Part shown: piece by piece, positions 1 to 11,174 of the stretch | Layout: each line of letters starts with the position of its first letter | Position numbering within the stretch: position 1 is the first letter of the stretch | NCBI GenBank assembly: GCA_025330725.1 | Contig: JAIWND010000002.1 | Span: forward strand, 62,001-126,000 | DNA from: Chlamydoabsidia padenii | Lineage: Eukaryota; Mucoromycota; Mucoromycetes; Mucorales; Cunninghamellaceae | DNA length: 64,000 nucleotides | Direction of reading: 5' to 3' | Notes under the pieces: generated by a model | Database searches by the model: none | The model's input: the letters and a program-made list of their open reading frames with translations, nothing else | Told to the model about the DNA's origin: nothing | Made by a program: the position numbers and the translations under genes

Positions 1-815
1 ATGACTGGTAGCTGGTTAGGGAGAGAACCTCTTCAGAAAAAAAAAAAGCGGAGTTGAATTATATTCATGCAAGAAGAGGGGGGTATCCCAAAAGTGATCA
101 ACAGAAGCAGAAAAAGATGATAATACGTTTAATAATAGTGCATAGATTACACCAATTTACAGATACAACAAAGATGGACCTTGAAAGGATGGTTTGATAA
201 TAGCGAAACATGACAAGGTACATGTGTATTATTCAAGATAAATGAGATAGGAGACGCCAACGCAAATCTACATGTAATCGCTAGGAAGATCTATTCCCAT
301 CATTAACTTTTTGTGATCAAATTTCGGATGTCGGGATGGCTTCAATTTGTACGCCTGTTCACGACCATTTTTGGAGAAATGTAAAAAAAGGATCGCCGGC
401 GCGCATGATCTAGCTCATCCCCCCCCCCTGTTCACTCCCAGGGAGGTTTATCAAGTCGATATGAAGCTTCCCTCATTATGATATGTTTTCATAATCACCT
501 TGTCACTGTTATTGTAACTCTTTTTTGTCTATGCAATCCTCCTCTTGTAAAATAATAATAATAATAATAATAATAAAGCGCCAAGGATGGTTCAAACCCC
601 GATTGTGCACAGTTGGAAAAGGGAAAACGGATCGACCAAAACATCGCACACTCCGTATGATTTTTTAAGGCGGCATTTCAATTTTAGCGTTGATTTTTCA
701 TTTTAGTTCTTTCCCCTTCCTTCTTTTGCTCTTCTTTTTCTTCTCCTTTATCTTTTACAATAATCCAACACCTCCATACACACCTACTTTTTAGTCCAAG
801 GAATAACTGATTCTA
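1..815. other. 5' flank of the O-fucosyltransferase-like gene
   Basis: No gene seen. A (TAA)n microsatellite lies at about 550-577. Two copies of the recurring intergenic motif are present: TTCAAACCCCG at 591-601 and GCGGCATTTCAA at 670-681, the second 135 bp before the start codon. The same 12-base GCGGCATTTCAA word recurs upstream of the cohesin gene at 11406-11417. A pyrimidine-rich leader precedes the ATG. Confidence 0.6.
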
Positions 816-2609
816 ATGTTATTCCTTAGTTCGAATCCAAAGAAAAGATCTACTTTGATCGGCTTTACTATTATATCTATCCTTTTCGTATGCCTACAAC
901 TCCTTCCATACGAATACAGCAACTTACCTCTAGCAGATACAATACTTAAATGGGGTAATAAAAACATACATACTTTTACAACAACAATAATAATAATAAG
1001 TACTAACCAGTTTAACCTTATCATTCTTTATAGATAGTCAGACATCCATTAGCAGCACTACAGCTGAAGAAAAATATCTCGCCTATCTGCCATACTCACG
1101 ATTCTCTAACCAACGGGGAACACTACTGAATGCAGCTCTTTTGGCAAAACATCTTGATAGGACTCTGGTGATACCTCCCATGTTTTTGGGCTACGCCAAT
1201 GGATGGTCTCCTGGCCCCTTACTTTATACTGTTTTGGAGCATATGACGGATCCTCGACTACAAGATAAATGTTTTGACAATCATGGCCAACTTGTCTCTG
1301 AACAACCAACCCTTGGACCCAATGAACCTTATTTGTATGGATGTGCCAATTTTACTGCCTATGCGATGGTGCCTTGGAGTGCTGTGACGGATCTGAATCT
1401 GCTGACCAAGCCTGAAGAAGAAGGTGGACTCGGAATCAAGATTATTGAACGATCTGATATGTCTATTGCTTCTTTGCGTCAAGAATTAGATTTAAAGAAT
1501 GACAAGGACATGTATTTGATGAAGGACTCTTCAGGAAGTAAAAAAGAAAAAAAAAAAAAAAAAGGTCACCAGATTGCGTTTATTAATACCTCATTGCTCC
1601 CCTCATTAGAGATACCAATGGCACTTTTATCAAGACGATGGAAACCCTATAAAACCCAACCCACGCTACAAAAACGAAGTCTCCTTGGATCAGCTTGGTG
1701 AATACAAACAACGACTATTACACTTTTATGGCATATTTGGATTCGATCGGATTCGACTGACATCACCTGAAAGCGAAGAATACCGACTACGAATACAACG
1801 GGCTTTACTCTTCAATCATCCTTCGATTACGGATGCTTCCTCAATTATTCTCGACCAACTGCTGGGTGGATTGGAAAAGACAAGGTCGGACATTATACCT
1901 TTGGATTCGTCTCACGCCAAGTCCAACACCAAAGTGCCATCACCCCGGTTTGTGGCGGCTCATGTCCGAGCAGGGGATGCTGACTTTTTAAAAGGACTAA
2001 AGGATCGTGTGCCTGATTTTGTGCGACAACTATGGGCTATCAAGACTGGCACGGAAACCATCGCAAATGATCTGATCGGGAATACCAACAGCAAACTTGC
2101 AGGAGCAACTATCACACAACCACCATCATCATCCTCTCCTTTACCAAAAGCACCAGCACATATTAAAAAACAACTGGGACATTTGAAACTAAAGGATCGT
2201 CTCAAACGGTGTGCCTCCTTGGATCAGATGGTGCTTTATATTGCCACAGATGCTCCGTCACCAAGAACGAATCCCGACCTCGCGCCTATTTTTGATGCTT
2301 TCCCTTGTACTTTTGTTATGGCTGATTTCGATACGACTTGGTACGAACCACTGACCACTATCAAATCGACATTGGATCCACATAAATCTTTGGCTGATCA
2401 TCTTGTCATGTTTGTGGATGCTGGTGTTTGTGCTTGGGCTGAACGGTTTATTGGTACAAGAACGTCTACCTTCTCCGTAAGTCATACATGTGATGGATTT
2501 GTTGTAAACTGACTCTTTATCTTTTTTTTTTTTTTTTTTTTTTTAGAACTACATCATTCAAAATCGACATGCTATTGTCAATCAGATCAAGGAAAAGTCT
2601 AATTCATAA
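816..2609 (+). CDS. GDP-fucose protein O-fucosyltransferase-like type II membrane protein
   Basis: Likely a Golgi or ER glycosyltransferase of the fungal O-fucosyltransferase-like group. Exon 1 (816-954) encodes a short basic N-terminus and a signal anchor (about residues 13-32). Exon 2 (1034-1537) carries the family start (SRFSNQRGTLLNAALLAKHL), exon 3 the VAAHVRAGDADF stretch matching the GDP-fucose-binding HxRxGD region, and exon 4 (2547-2609) follows a strong GTAAGT/poly-T-AG intron to give GTRTSTFSNYIIQ, a typical family C-terminus. The exon 2-3 junction is unresolved: donor 1538 with acceptor 1609 keeps a frame that stops at 1701, while the protein-like reading from 1610 onward is in another frame. 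The motifs support the family; donor and acceptor substrates cannot be read from sequence. Alternatives: an A-run length error, or a broken allele. Confidence 0.75.
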
Positions 2610-3090
2610 CCAAATATCTAGATTATTATGATAATGGATATATAATTCCCTTCCTCTCTCCTATTTGTTTTAACTCTGTACATACAATAGAATCCTTTAT
2701 TGTCATTACTTTTGGATTCTATTACTCACAACTCATCATTATAAATAAAATATTCTTATTATGCAACCAATGGATTACTGTGCTTTAATGATTGTACTTC
2801 CGATCATGATTGTAAATCGATCAATTAGTCGATGAAATGCCATGACCCCCATTGACATGCTCACTTCCCGCGTTAGGAAGCAGATTTTGTGTATTTACAA
2901 TCCCGACAATTTGCATTGCCTTTTGTGTAACCCACTATGATTGGCTGGATCTTTTGGTGTGTTCCTAAAAATATAAACGAACCTATTTTTTTTTCCCCTT
3001 CCCTTCTTCTTCCACTCTTCTCTTTCTCATTGTTTATTTGCTGTGGTGTTACATCCTTCCCCTCCTTTTACAAACAAAATAAACACCAGC
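2610..3090. other. Intergenic region
   Basis: Holds the 3' end of the fucosyltransferase-like gene (AATAAA-type signal near 2744) and the promoter of the Sec2-like gene, with a pyrimidine-rich leader at about 2980-3060. I see no gene and no clear copy of the recurring motif. Confidence 0.5.
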
Positions 3091-4761
3091 ATGTCAACGA
3101 ACCAAGTACTGTCCCGTATACCACCACTACAAACTAATCACCCAAAGGATATTGCAGCTTTATTCAACCAACTTCAAGTCAGTGTGGACCAACAGAAAAC
3201 ACGATTGTATGATAGCAAAACAACCTCATCATCTAAACAGCCACCGACACCAATAGCGGAATACAGCTTAATATCTCCAGCCAGCACCAACAGTCCACTC
3301 ACGCCGTCTCTCATGACTTGTCCTTGTCATCACTGGTTGGTGTCCCTGGATTCTGAACACTGTGCCATGTGTGATACTCCACTTGCAATCATGTCACTCT
3401 GGCAAACGGAAAGGATTGAACGAGCAAAACGACTACGGGCTCATCGGCGTCAACTCTTGGACATGACAGCAACACAACAACAGCAACAAAACGACATGAT
3501 GGTACTACAACGCACCATCTTGGAACACCGTGAAGCACTCGAGGCCCGTGACGACGAGATTATCTCACTGCAACATGACATGACACAACTCCAAACTAAA
3601 TACAATGACGAAAGTGCACAGATTGAAGCCATTGAAATAGCCAAACAAGCCGCCAAACGGGAAATCGAGGAACTGGGTCATCAATTATTCAAGGAAGCAC
3701 ACGACATGGTGAATACTGAACAACAAGAGAAATCGATAGTGGCGTCTTCCTGTGACAAGGTCAAGCTACAGTTGGATCAAGCACAATTGGATTTGGATCA
3801 AGTCAGCGAACAATTACAGGCTCTTCGAATGGATATGGGTCGATGGGGTGATCATCAAGACGAACATTATAGATCATCCACACCTTCCAGCAGCATTATA
3901 TCACCCACGGACAATACCAGCACCACCACAGCATCACGACCAGCCTCTTTATCCTCCTCAGCTATGACCGACACCATTTCTTCCGGCGCCATTCCCATCA
4001 CCTCACCACACTTTTTGTCACGAGCCAAGATGGATTTAAAAGCCATAGGCGGACACAATTTTATGGACGACGATCAACAACTGGAAACATTCGAGGACGA
4101 TCAACAACTCTTGGACTTTCAAGAGTTTATGGATAGCGCCACTTGTTCCTTCTTCTCGTTGAAGAAACTCCACAGCTTACCTTTTATCAAAATGTGTTTA
4201 TCGGACGACATTGAACCTTGCCTTCGATTTGGCCCTCATCCCAAAATGACGAATAGCAAACGGATCCTCGAAGCCATTCAAATCAAGACATGCTTTGTGG
4301 AAAGGTGTCCTCCTGGATTTGTGCGTGAAATGGCGGGTTTACTACGAAAAGATCGACAAGCAAAGAAACCTAGCCTTTGGGACAAGTTTGGGTTAGCCCC
4401 GGACGATCATACCATTTCTTGTGCCACATGTGGGCGCGAAGTCTTGGATAATGAAGAAGATGCCTCGGATATGGAAAGGACACTGTCTTATCGATTCAGG
4501 ATATCATATTTTGATGAATGGGCTTGTATTGATCGGTATTGCGCGAATCGGTTGAATTCGGTGATTGCTTTTTATGCTTTTTTGCGTCAACTTCGACTGG
4601 GGACTTACAATGGTCGGTCCTTGATGGATGTCTACCAAGAATGCTCTCGTCTCAGACTGTTAATGTTTCTAAGCAGGTAACCTATGTGATGATGATGATT
4701 GGGTTTTTTACTTACTCTTTTTTATTTTAGGCTTGGAGCTCTTCCGCCGTCTTCTGACTAG
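3091..4761 (+). CDS. Sec2/Rabin8-like Rab GTPase exchange factor
   Basis: Predicted guanine nucleotide exchange factor for a Sec4/Rab8-type GTPase in polarised secretion. Two exons, 3091-4676 and 4731-4761 (GTAACC...TTTTAG), give 538 residues. A CxC...CxxC cysteine group near residues 89-107 is followed by a long coiled coil (about 120-260) with the Q/E/L-rich heptad pattern of the Sec2 domain, then a Ser/Thr/Pro linker. The C-terminal 160 residues resemble the Rabin8/RAB3IL1 C-terminus: an FFSLKKLHSLPF block, CFVERCPPGFV, a CxxC pair and CANRLNSVIAFYAFLRQLRLG. I chose ATG 3091 over the in-frame codon at 3043 because the leader between them is low-complexity and the context fits. The last exon adds only LGALPPSSD-like residues. 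Confidence 0.75.
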
Positions 4762-5266
4762 GCATGGATCATTGATAATCTAGGTTTTTATAATAACATA
4801 GTCGGTATAAATTATAGTATAAAACTAATGTAGTTTATTATATTTTTAATATGTAACTTGATTGTTTGATGATTCAAAATAAAATGGGTGAAGGCGGGAT
4901 TTGAAATATTTCGTCTGCATTAGGAGTTACCTCTGTGCGACATTCAATCAGTCTTGGGCACCTTGTTCATTGTTTAAAGATTTAGATTTGGTGATACTGT
5001 CAGCTGTATAATGATTGTGCATGAAGAGCAGTTTTATTAAGAGGACAGTGATTTACCTACATGGTAAAACAATACAAATTATAAAGATGGATAAGATAAA
5101 CTACAAAATAATAAAAGGGCAAGTGATAATAACTACAAGACATCAATCTATAACATTCTTTGGTTGACTTGAGTAATGTTGGATGATGAGAAGACGTTCC
5201 TAAGAAGAGGATAGTTAAAGACGAATTAGAATTGATGTCTGTATTAGTATTATTGTTGTTATTATT
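4762..5266. other. Convergent 3'-3' intergenic region with motif copy
   Basis: Lies between the 3' ends of the Sec2-like (+) and transcription-factor (-) genes. It holds an exact GCGGGATTTGAAA at 4894-4906, notable because no start codon is nearby. If the transcription factor's last codon is spliced (see that entry), its real 3' end falls near 5155-5200. Confidence 0.5.
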
Positions 5267-7618
5267 TTACCTCCAATTTTTCCTGTGTTCGGATTGAAAA
5301 TCCATGATGATCGAGTTTTCCACTACAGGTTCCTGGATCTTGATGGAAAGCATAGCGTCGGTTTGATGGTAGTGTGCAGTCAATGGTGGTCGATAGAGAG
5401 AGGATTGATGCAAGCAGTCCAAGTGTCGATGTGGCGAATTATACAAAGTGTCGTTAAAGCGTTCTAGTGTTGGCACCAAAGTATCTTGTTTTTCGTTGTT
5501 AAATGATACCCATTGATCCAGCAGTTGATATCCATCCGAGCCATCGTCATTGGTTCTCACGTCCTGTCCCGGAGAGTGCATACCATTGCTGACCAAGAAT
5601 TCAGAAAGCCAGGAAGAGAGATCGTTGGGAAGACCACTATAATTGATTTGATTTGAGCCCAGGATTCGCATCACGCGCATGATCATCGTTTTGGCGTGTT
5701 GGCGTGTTGTTTCATTCCGACAAAGGGCATTTCGACAATAGATAGTGGATGCTTGATAAATACATGACATGAATTGTTGACAAACACACCATTCATAGTT
5801 CTCGGTAATCAATTCGCCCATCACCACAATTCGATCTGCCGCATCCGTACATATTTCCCGTGATCGATCAGAGCCTAGTGGTGGTATTGGTGTTGTATTT
5901 GATGTCGCAAAAATGGTCGATAGAGATGATGGATCGATGTTGGCAAATGTCTTGTGAAGTAAGATCCATTGTGTTTGATATTGTAGCATCAATAGTAGTG
6001 ATGATCGTTTTTTCAATGAAGCTGCATCCATGGGTACATGAATATGGTCGGAGGAATGTGAAGATCTGTTCGATGTTGTTGATGTTGAGAGTGCTGTTGG
6101 TTGAGGATCTACACGATATTCTTTAGGTAATCGATCAAACCATGTTGCCAAAGCCACTTCTAGAGATTGTACCTGATTTGCCCAAGATAATGGTAGTTCC
6201 CCTACATGCTGTTTCCCTTTGTGTTCTCGTTGATAATCCTCCATCATTATTAATGTCCGCTTTCCTATTTTTAACAAAGATAAAAGATGTGCAAAGAATG
6301 TTTCCTTGACAAGAGTTTTATCATCGGGTGGTGGTGACAATGCATTGTTGACAGTAATCAGATCGTAAAAGTCCACAGCAAAGTCGTAATCGTTAAGTTG
6401 AGTTGGTTCACCAGAGTACATGGACACATTAATATCGTTGTAATAGAGTACCATAAAGAGCTTGAGATACTGTTTCCGAAGAACTAGATCATCCTTGGGC
6501 CAATTAGATTGTTGATAAATACCCATATTCAGAATCATACGATAAGCCAATCCAATATAGATCCGTGCTTGAGAATGCCGCCTCCACAAAATACAAAACA
6601 TGGCCAAGTTCATGAGAGTTTCCAGTGTAGCACCATCCGGTGAGTCAAAGTGATCCATCAAATCACCTCTGGCCCGTTCAAAGTAGTAGTAGCCAATTTC
6701 ATTTGCATCAGGACAGGAGTCCGAATGATGTCGTTTCAGGTGGAGGAAGATTATGGCCAGTCCAGAATCAATACATACTTGGTTACGTTTTGGATCACCT
6801 TGTCGATTCCAAAAGGTAGCCCAATCCATCGAGAATTTAGGATGGAGACAGTCCCAGTATGTTTGACAGGCATAATTCAAGACATGAGGTGAGACATTTT
6901 CCGTCAGTTTACTGAAAGTTGATACGTCGCAATCTCGGTAATTTTCAAAGCAGGACCGTGGGCGTCGATGTAAAGCTGTAGACCAGTATTCAGTTGAAGG
7001 ACCCAAACGTAATTGATCGCTTCCAGTCCATGGGATAGAGAGACTAGAGGTTGAGGTCGTCGAAGCTGTAAGCAAATCTTGCAAGTCAAGATGTTGTCGT
7101 TGTTGCTGTTGTTCATTGTCAGTACTGGGTTCCGCCAGGAGTCGCATCTTTTGCACGACATCCACTAGTTGTTCGACTGATTTGATGTTGGTATCTAGTC
7201 GTAAATTATTCCCTGGTTGAAAAGACAGTTTCCATTGCATCGAATCGTCATCATTGGTCGGTATATGCTCCTGTTGTTGTTGTTGTTGCTGTATAATGTG
7301 AGGCTGATTGTGTTGTGTTTGTGGAAAAGATGGAGGTCCATAAAGTTGTTGATGTGCTTGTGGCTTTGGTTTTTCAAATCGATGAGACACCCTATCCAGT
7401 TCTTTCGTCATTCGAGCCAAAACAGGTGTGGTTTTTTCAATCCAAGATTCGATTTCGTAAAAGGTGATCTGTAGCGAATCCAAGTCATCCTTTCGTGCCT
7501 TATTTGCTTTGGCAGTTGCTTTTTCCTCTGGTGTTTTCTTTGGTTTGATGGTGATAGGCGTATAGGTGGGTAAGGTTAAGCCGTGTTCATTGTAAGATTC
7601 TGAATTTCGTCCCGACAT
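5267..7618 (-). CDS. Fungal-specific transcription factor domain protein, no zinc cluster seen
   Basis: A 783-residue protein from ATG 7618. The N-terminus has a basic Lys/Ala-rich stretch and a helical segment (FYEIESWIEKTTPVLARMTK, about residues 55-75), then a Gln-rich linker. From about residue 235 to 560 it matches the fungal_trans middle homology region (PF04082): HPKFSMDW, FWNRQGDPKRN, EIGYYYFERARGDLMD and a helix with LWRRHSQARIYIGLAYRM. Such proteins normally begin with a Zn2Cys6 cluster; none is visible here or within 600 bp upstream. The stop is preceded by AG|GTAAAATA, and a TACTAAT-like branch site and TTCTTAG follow, so a short extra C-terminal exon is possible (phase-compatible, ending near 5155). 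Single exon otherwise. Function as a regulator is inferred from the domain only. Confidence 0.75.
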   Translation of the reverse strand: MSGRNSESYNEHGLTLPTYTPITIKPKKTPEEKATAKANKARKDDLDSLQITFYEIESWIEKTTPVLARMTKELDRVSHRFEKPKPQAHQQLYGPPSFPQTQHNQPHIIQQQQQQQEHIPTNDDDSMQWKLSFQPGNNLRLDTNIKSVEQLVDVVQKMRLLAEPSTDNEQQQQRQHLDLQDLLTASTTSTSSLSIPWTGSDQLRLGPSTEYWSTALHRRPRSCFENYRDCDVSTFSKLTENVSPHVLNYACQTYWDCLHPKFSMDWATFWNRQGDPKRNQVCIDSGLAIIFLHLKRHHSDSCPDANEIGYYYFERARGDLMDHFDSPDGATLETLMNLAMFCILWRRHSQARIYIGLAYRMILNMGIYQQSNWPKDDLVLRKQYLKLFMVLYYNDINVSMYSGEPTQLNDYDFAVDFYDLITVNNALSPPPDDKTLVKETFFAHLLSLLKIGKRTLIMMEDYQREHKGKQHVGELPLSWANQVQSLEVALATWFDRLPKEYRVDPQPTALSTSTTSNRSSHSSDHIHVPMDAASLKKRSSLLLMLQYQTQWILLHKTFANIDPSSLSTIFATSNTTPIPPLGSDRSREICTDAADRIVVMGELITENYEWCVCQQFMSCIYQASTIYCRNALCRNETTRQHAKTMIMRVMRILGSNQINYSGLPNDLSSWLSEFLVSNGMHSPGQDVRTNDDGSDGYQLLDQWVSFNNEKQDTLVPTLERFNDTLYNSPHRHLDCLHQSSLYRPPLTAHYHQTDAMLSIKIQEPVVENSIIMDFQSEHRKNWR

Positions 7619-8456
7619 AAGATCCACCAAAAAGATATCTTTTTTTAAGAAAAAAAAAAATAGTTAATGTAAAAAAACGTAATAGAAGGTAAAGTAAAAA
7701 GAGGAAAGAGAGAGACAAAAATGGTTTCAAATGCGTACTTGGACAAGTTCTAAATTAAAACACCGCCATCGATCTCTCTTTCTATCTCATCTGTGAAGCT
7801 CTTTTCCCAAAAGGAAAACAAGTATAGATTTACCAAATCCTGTTCATGCAGTTTATAATGCTTCAAGTACTGCAAATTGATAGATTTTAAAACAAAAAAA
7901 GGTACTACTTGTGAAAGAAACATCTTTTTACCAAATGGAAACCCAAATTTCAAATGTCGACAATCATTTCAATTCCCGCATTCAGGCACAACAGGTCAAG
8001 GGGGGAAAAGTGACATGATGGTGGAAATTGAGGAAAAGAAAAATTAAGGGAGCAATTTGAGTCTAACGCAGCCAAAAAATGTCAAGGGCTTGATGGGCTG
8101 TCAGAACTCTGGGTTATCCTTTATCCGTTTTTTTTTTTTTTTTTTAAATGGCGGCCGAACTTTCCGCGGATGAGGGATTCGTCCCTTTTTAAAGTAGAAG
8201 AATAAAAGTAAAAGACCATTAGCAAATCGAACCCAATGTATAATTAATGTAATATGAGTGAAGAGCTGTTGTCGATTAGTTTGATGTGGGATTGTTTTGT
8301 TAAAAAAAAAAGACTGTGGATAGGGTAAAAGTTATAGTTTTATTAAAAAGTGATTGTATATGCAAAAAATAAAGTGTGTGTTGATTAATTATAAAAGGTT
8401 TGCAAGTAGAAAAGATTAACAGTATATGCTAAAACTAAAAAGTAAGTGTTAATCCA
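7619..8456. other. Promoter region of the transcription factor
   Basis: Holds an imperfect motif copy, TTTCAATTCCCGCA, at 7967-7980 (about 350 bp upstream of ATG 7618), and a T tract near 8130. The cohesin gene ends at the right edge. No gene was seen; the short open frames here have no recognisable content. Confidence 0.5.
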
Positions 8457-11174
8457 TTAAAGGATTGACAAATGAAGTTTGATGGGACCATAGGAAGTAT
8501 CTTGTTCAGGTCGTACACGTTGGGCACTGGCAGAGTCAAAGACATGATAAAACGCCAATGCAGCTTCGGATCGTTTACTACCACCGGCACCAGTAGGAAA
8601 TACATCACCAAATATACATTGTTCATTGTTGGTGACCAGACCAAGGTACCTACAAGTCAAACAAGAATGAGTACTTTTTTTTTTTAGAAGGAGGGGTTCT
8701 AACTTACTGATCAAATTCAAATCCAGTTACTTCTGCTGGTTGTTGCACATCCATATCCAAGAGTTCACTATAATTCAAGTCTAAAAGGGAGGAGAAAAGT
8801 TAGTCGGTTGAGGCATTAATGCATAGATTACCTTCTTCAAAGCCTTCGGGTGGATCGATAGGTTCAAAGTCAGCTGCCCAAGAAGACATTGACCCCCCAG
8901 CAAAGGTATCACTGCTCCATCCTTGTTCTTGTCTACGTTTGGTGGTAGAGTTGCTGCGATAATCATCTTCCAAACTGATATGATCAAAGTCGTACATATC
9001 TATCATAGAAGGATCTTGATCTATAAAAAAAAAAAAAAAGGACAAGGATGTGTGTCAGTGTCGGATTAGTTAAAGAGGGTACTGTACTTACTTGTAGAAG
9101 ATGGTTGTGGGTCAGGAGGGTTATTGTTATCCATATCGTTCATATAGTCATCATCACCAAAGTCACCGAGAAACGCATAATTATCTTGCGAATGGGGATC
9201 ACGGTTCCGTCCTCTTTCCAACTGTGTTCGTCCTTGTTCCTATTATAATCAACAACATATACCCTTGTTATTTAACATAAAGTAGTTTAAGCATGTTTAA
9301 AGATAAACTTGCAATGGCTCAAGTATCCAAAAGAGAGAGCGAGAGGAAGAATCAAATGAGTACAGCATAATTTTTCCTTTTTCAGTGCCTGGATTTAAAA
9401 CATTACCAGATAGATCCACCCGGGTTTGTTCCCAGAATCGAATGAGGCTAGGGAGCTTGAGAGTGATAGCAGATTGACGAATGATACGGCGATAATGTTC
9501 AATCTATGTAAAGAAAAGAAAGAATTGTTAAAATGAGAAGACTGGGGTTTTTTTTATGTACCTGGTGCCTCCAAGTCTGAGGTTGATGTTTGGGGACGAC
9601 ATTGGTGGTGATGAGCTGGGTTATATCACGGGCATAGTCCATAACAGTCGAATGATGATCCATCAAATCTACCACAGGCACTAATTGAAGACCGTCCGAT
9701 AGTTGTCGTCGCCGTCGTCTTTGTCGAGGATGAGCTTGCTGTTGAGATGGAGAGTCAGTAAGTAAGATCAGTCGAGAATTATCTTCTGTTCGGATAGATG
9801 CCATTGGATAGTCATAAAAGATATCGGCATAGTCATCATTGTCCATGTCCATCATTTCCGGGGGTCTTAGGGGTGTTATATTGCGTTGTCCATACAATCC
9901 ATTATCATCTACATCATGCCGTGAATCTTCAGCAAAGAGTGGACGATTTAAAAATTCCTATAAGAAAAAAGCGGGATGAATGTGAATTTGACAAGGAGGA
10001 GATTACTTACTGGTGATATGAAAGGGACTTGTTGAGGAGCATCATTTATTAATAATTGTCTGTACAAAAAAGAGGAGTAAGAAGTAATATAAGATGTCTG
10101 TGTGTGGGGGGGTCTTTTTTTTTTTTTTTTACTTGCTCTTCCTCCATCATTGAGGTCCATCCATCCAAACTAGTCATGTTATAATCTTGATGGTTTTCAG
10201 GAACCACCATTTGATTGTCCATAAAAGGCATGCTAAAAGGAGCAGGAGTAGATCGACTGGGCCCAGGTTGATTTTGATCATATATGGCATTGTCAGAGAA
10301 TTGTTCCATCAAGGCAGGTTCTTCATAATCAAAGGTCGATTCCACTAGGTCATGTGGGATATTAGTAGAAAGAAAAGGTGTGCTAGTGGCAATAGATGGT
10401 GAATAGATCTGATTAATGGTAAAATGTGGTGCAACAGACTCCAAAGGAGATTCGTCAATGTCAATCTATATAGTATACCCAAAAACAAATAATTAGTAGT
10501 CCTTTGTATCATATCAGTGCTTCTTTTTTCTTTTTAGCCTTACCATGCTTTTCTTTATTCGATTAGGTCCTTCCATCATAAAGTAAGGGTGTTCTTTTAA
10601 AGTAAACATTGTCGTTTTATTACTAGTTTTTAATTTAAAAAAAGATGTGAGTGTACATATAGGAAAGAAGTGGGAAGTGATTACCATTTCCCTAAAGAAG
10701 GGTCAATGGTGCTTTGATGATGGCACGTCATTTCACGATAAACTTTAGATAATAGTTGGACCGAATCCTCTAATAAAATAAAAAGATTATGAGTAAAGAG
10801 ACAATTGAAAAGGTCATGTTTCAGTACTTACTATAAACACGCATACTTTGTTCATTGACGATCTTAATGAGTCCAAACAAATAACGAGACATTTCAAACA
10901 AGGTCTTGTCTTCTTGAGCATCCAGTACACGACGACTACAGATGCCATTTTATATTAGTTATTTTTCTTTTTTATTACATCTTACCATAAAATGTTGGTG
11001 TCAACACCTTTGAGACTACGTTCCAAACGCATCTGTCTGGTTGATTTGCGACCAGAAGGAGTAAGACCAACTTGCCTATCAAAAAATAGTTACTCATACC
11101 TTCTTTGTTTCTTCCCTTACCATATAGTATCCAAAGATATGTTTTGTCCACTCATGTCAGTCAGTAGATCTTGG
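8457..11174 (-). CDS. Rad21/Rec8-family cohesin kleisin (5' end incomplete)
   Basis: Kleisin that would close the Smc1-Smc3 cohesin ring. Thirteen phase-consistent exons: 11121-11174, 10986-11075, 10832-10935, 10685-10769, 10544-10622, 10133-10465, 10011-10097, 9562-9957, 9309-9503, 9092-9239, 8832-9020, 8708-8780, 8457-8649 (about 675 residues). The N-terminal kleisin helix is readable across three exons: SQDLLT, then SLDTIW, then MSRYLFGLIKIVNEQSMRVY. The C-terminal winged helix is clear: KRSEAALAFYHVFDSASAQ ... SYGPIKLHLSIL. The middle is acidic and Asp/Gln-rich, as usual. The first coding exon (probably only a few residues) was not located; in-frame ATG 11155 is internal to the domain. 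The 35-nt intron 10098-10132 is unusually short, so that junction is less sure. I cannot separate mitotic Rad21 from meiotic Rec8. Confidence 0.8.

Noticed and set aside
7750..7953. Possible upstream exon carrying the missing zinc cluster of the transcription factor
   Set aside because: It has no cysteine array and no basic linker; not a Zn2Cys6 domain.
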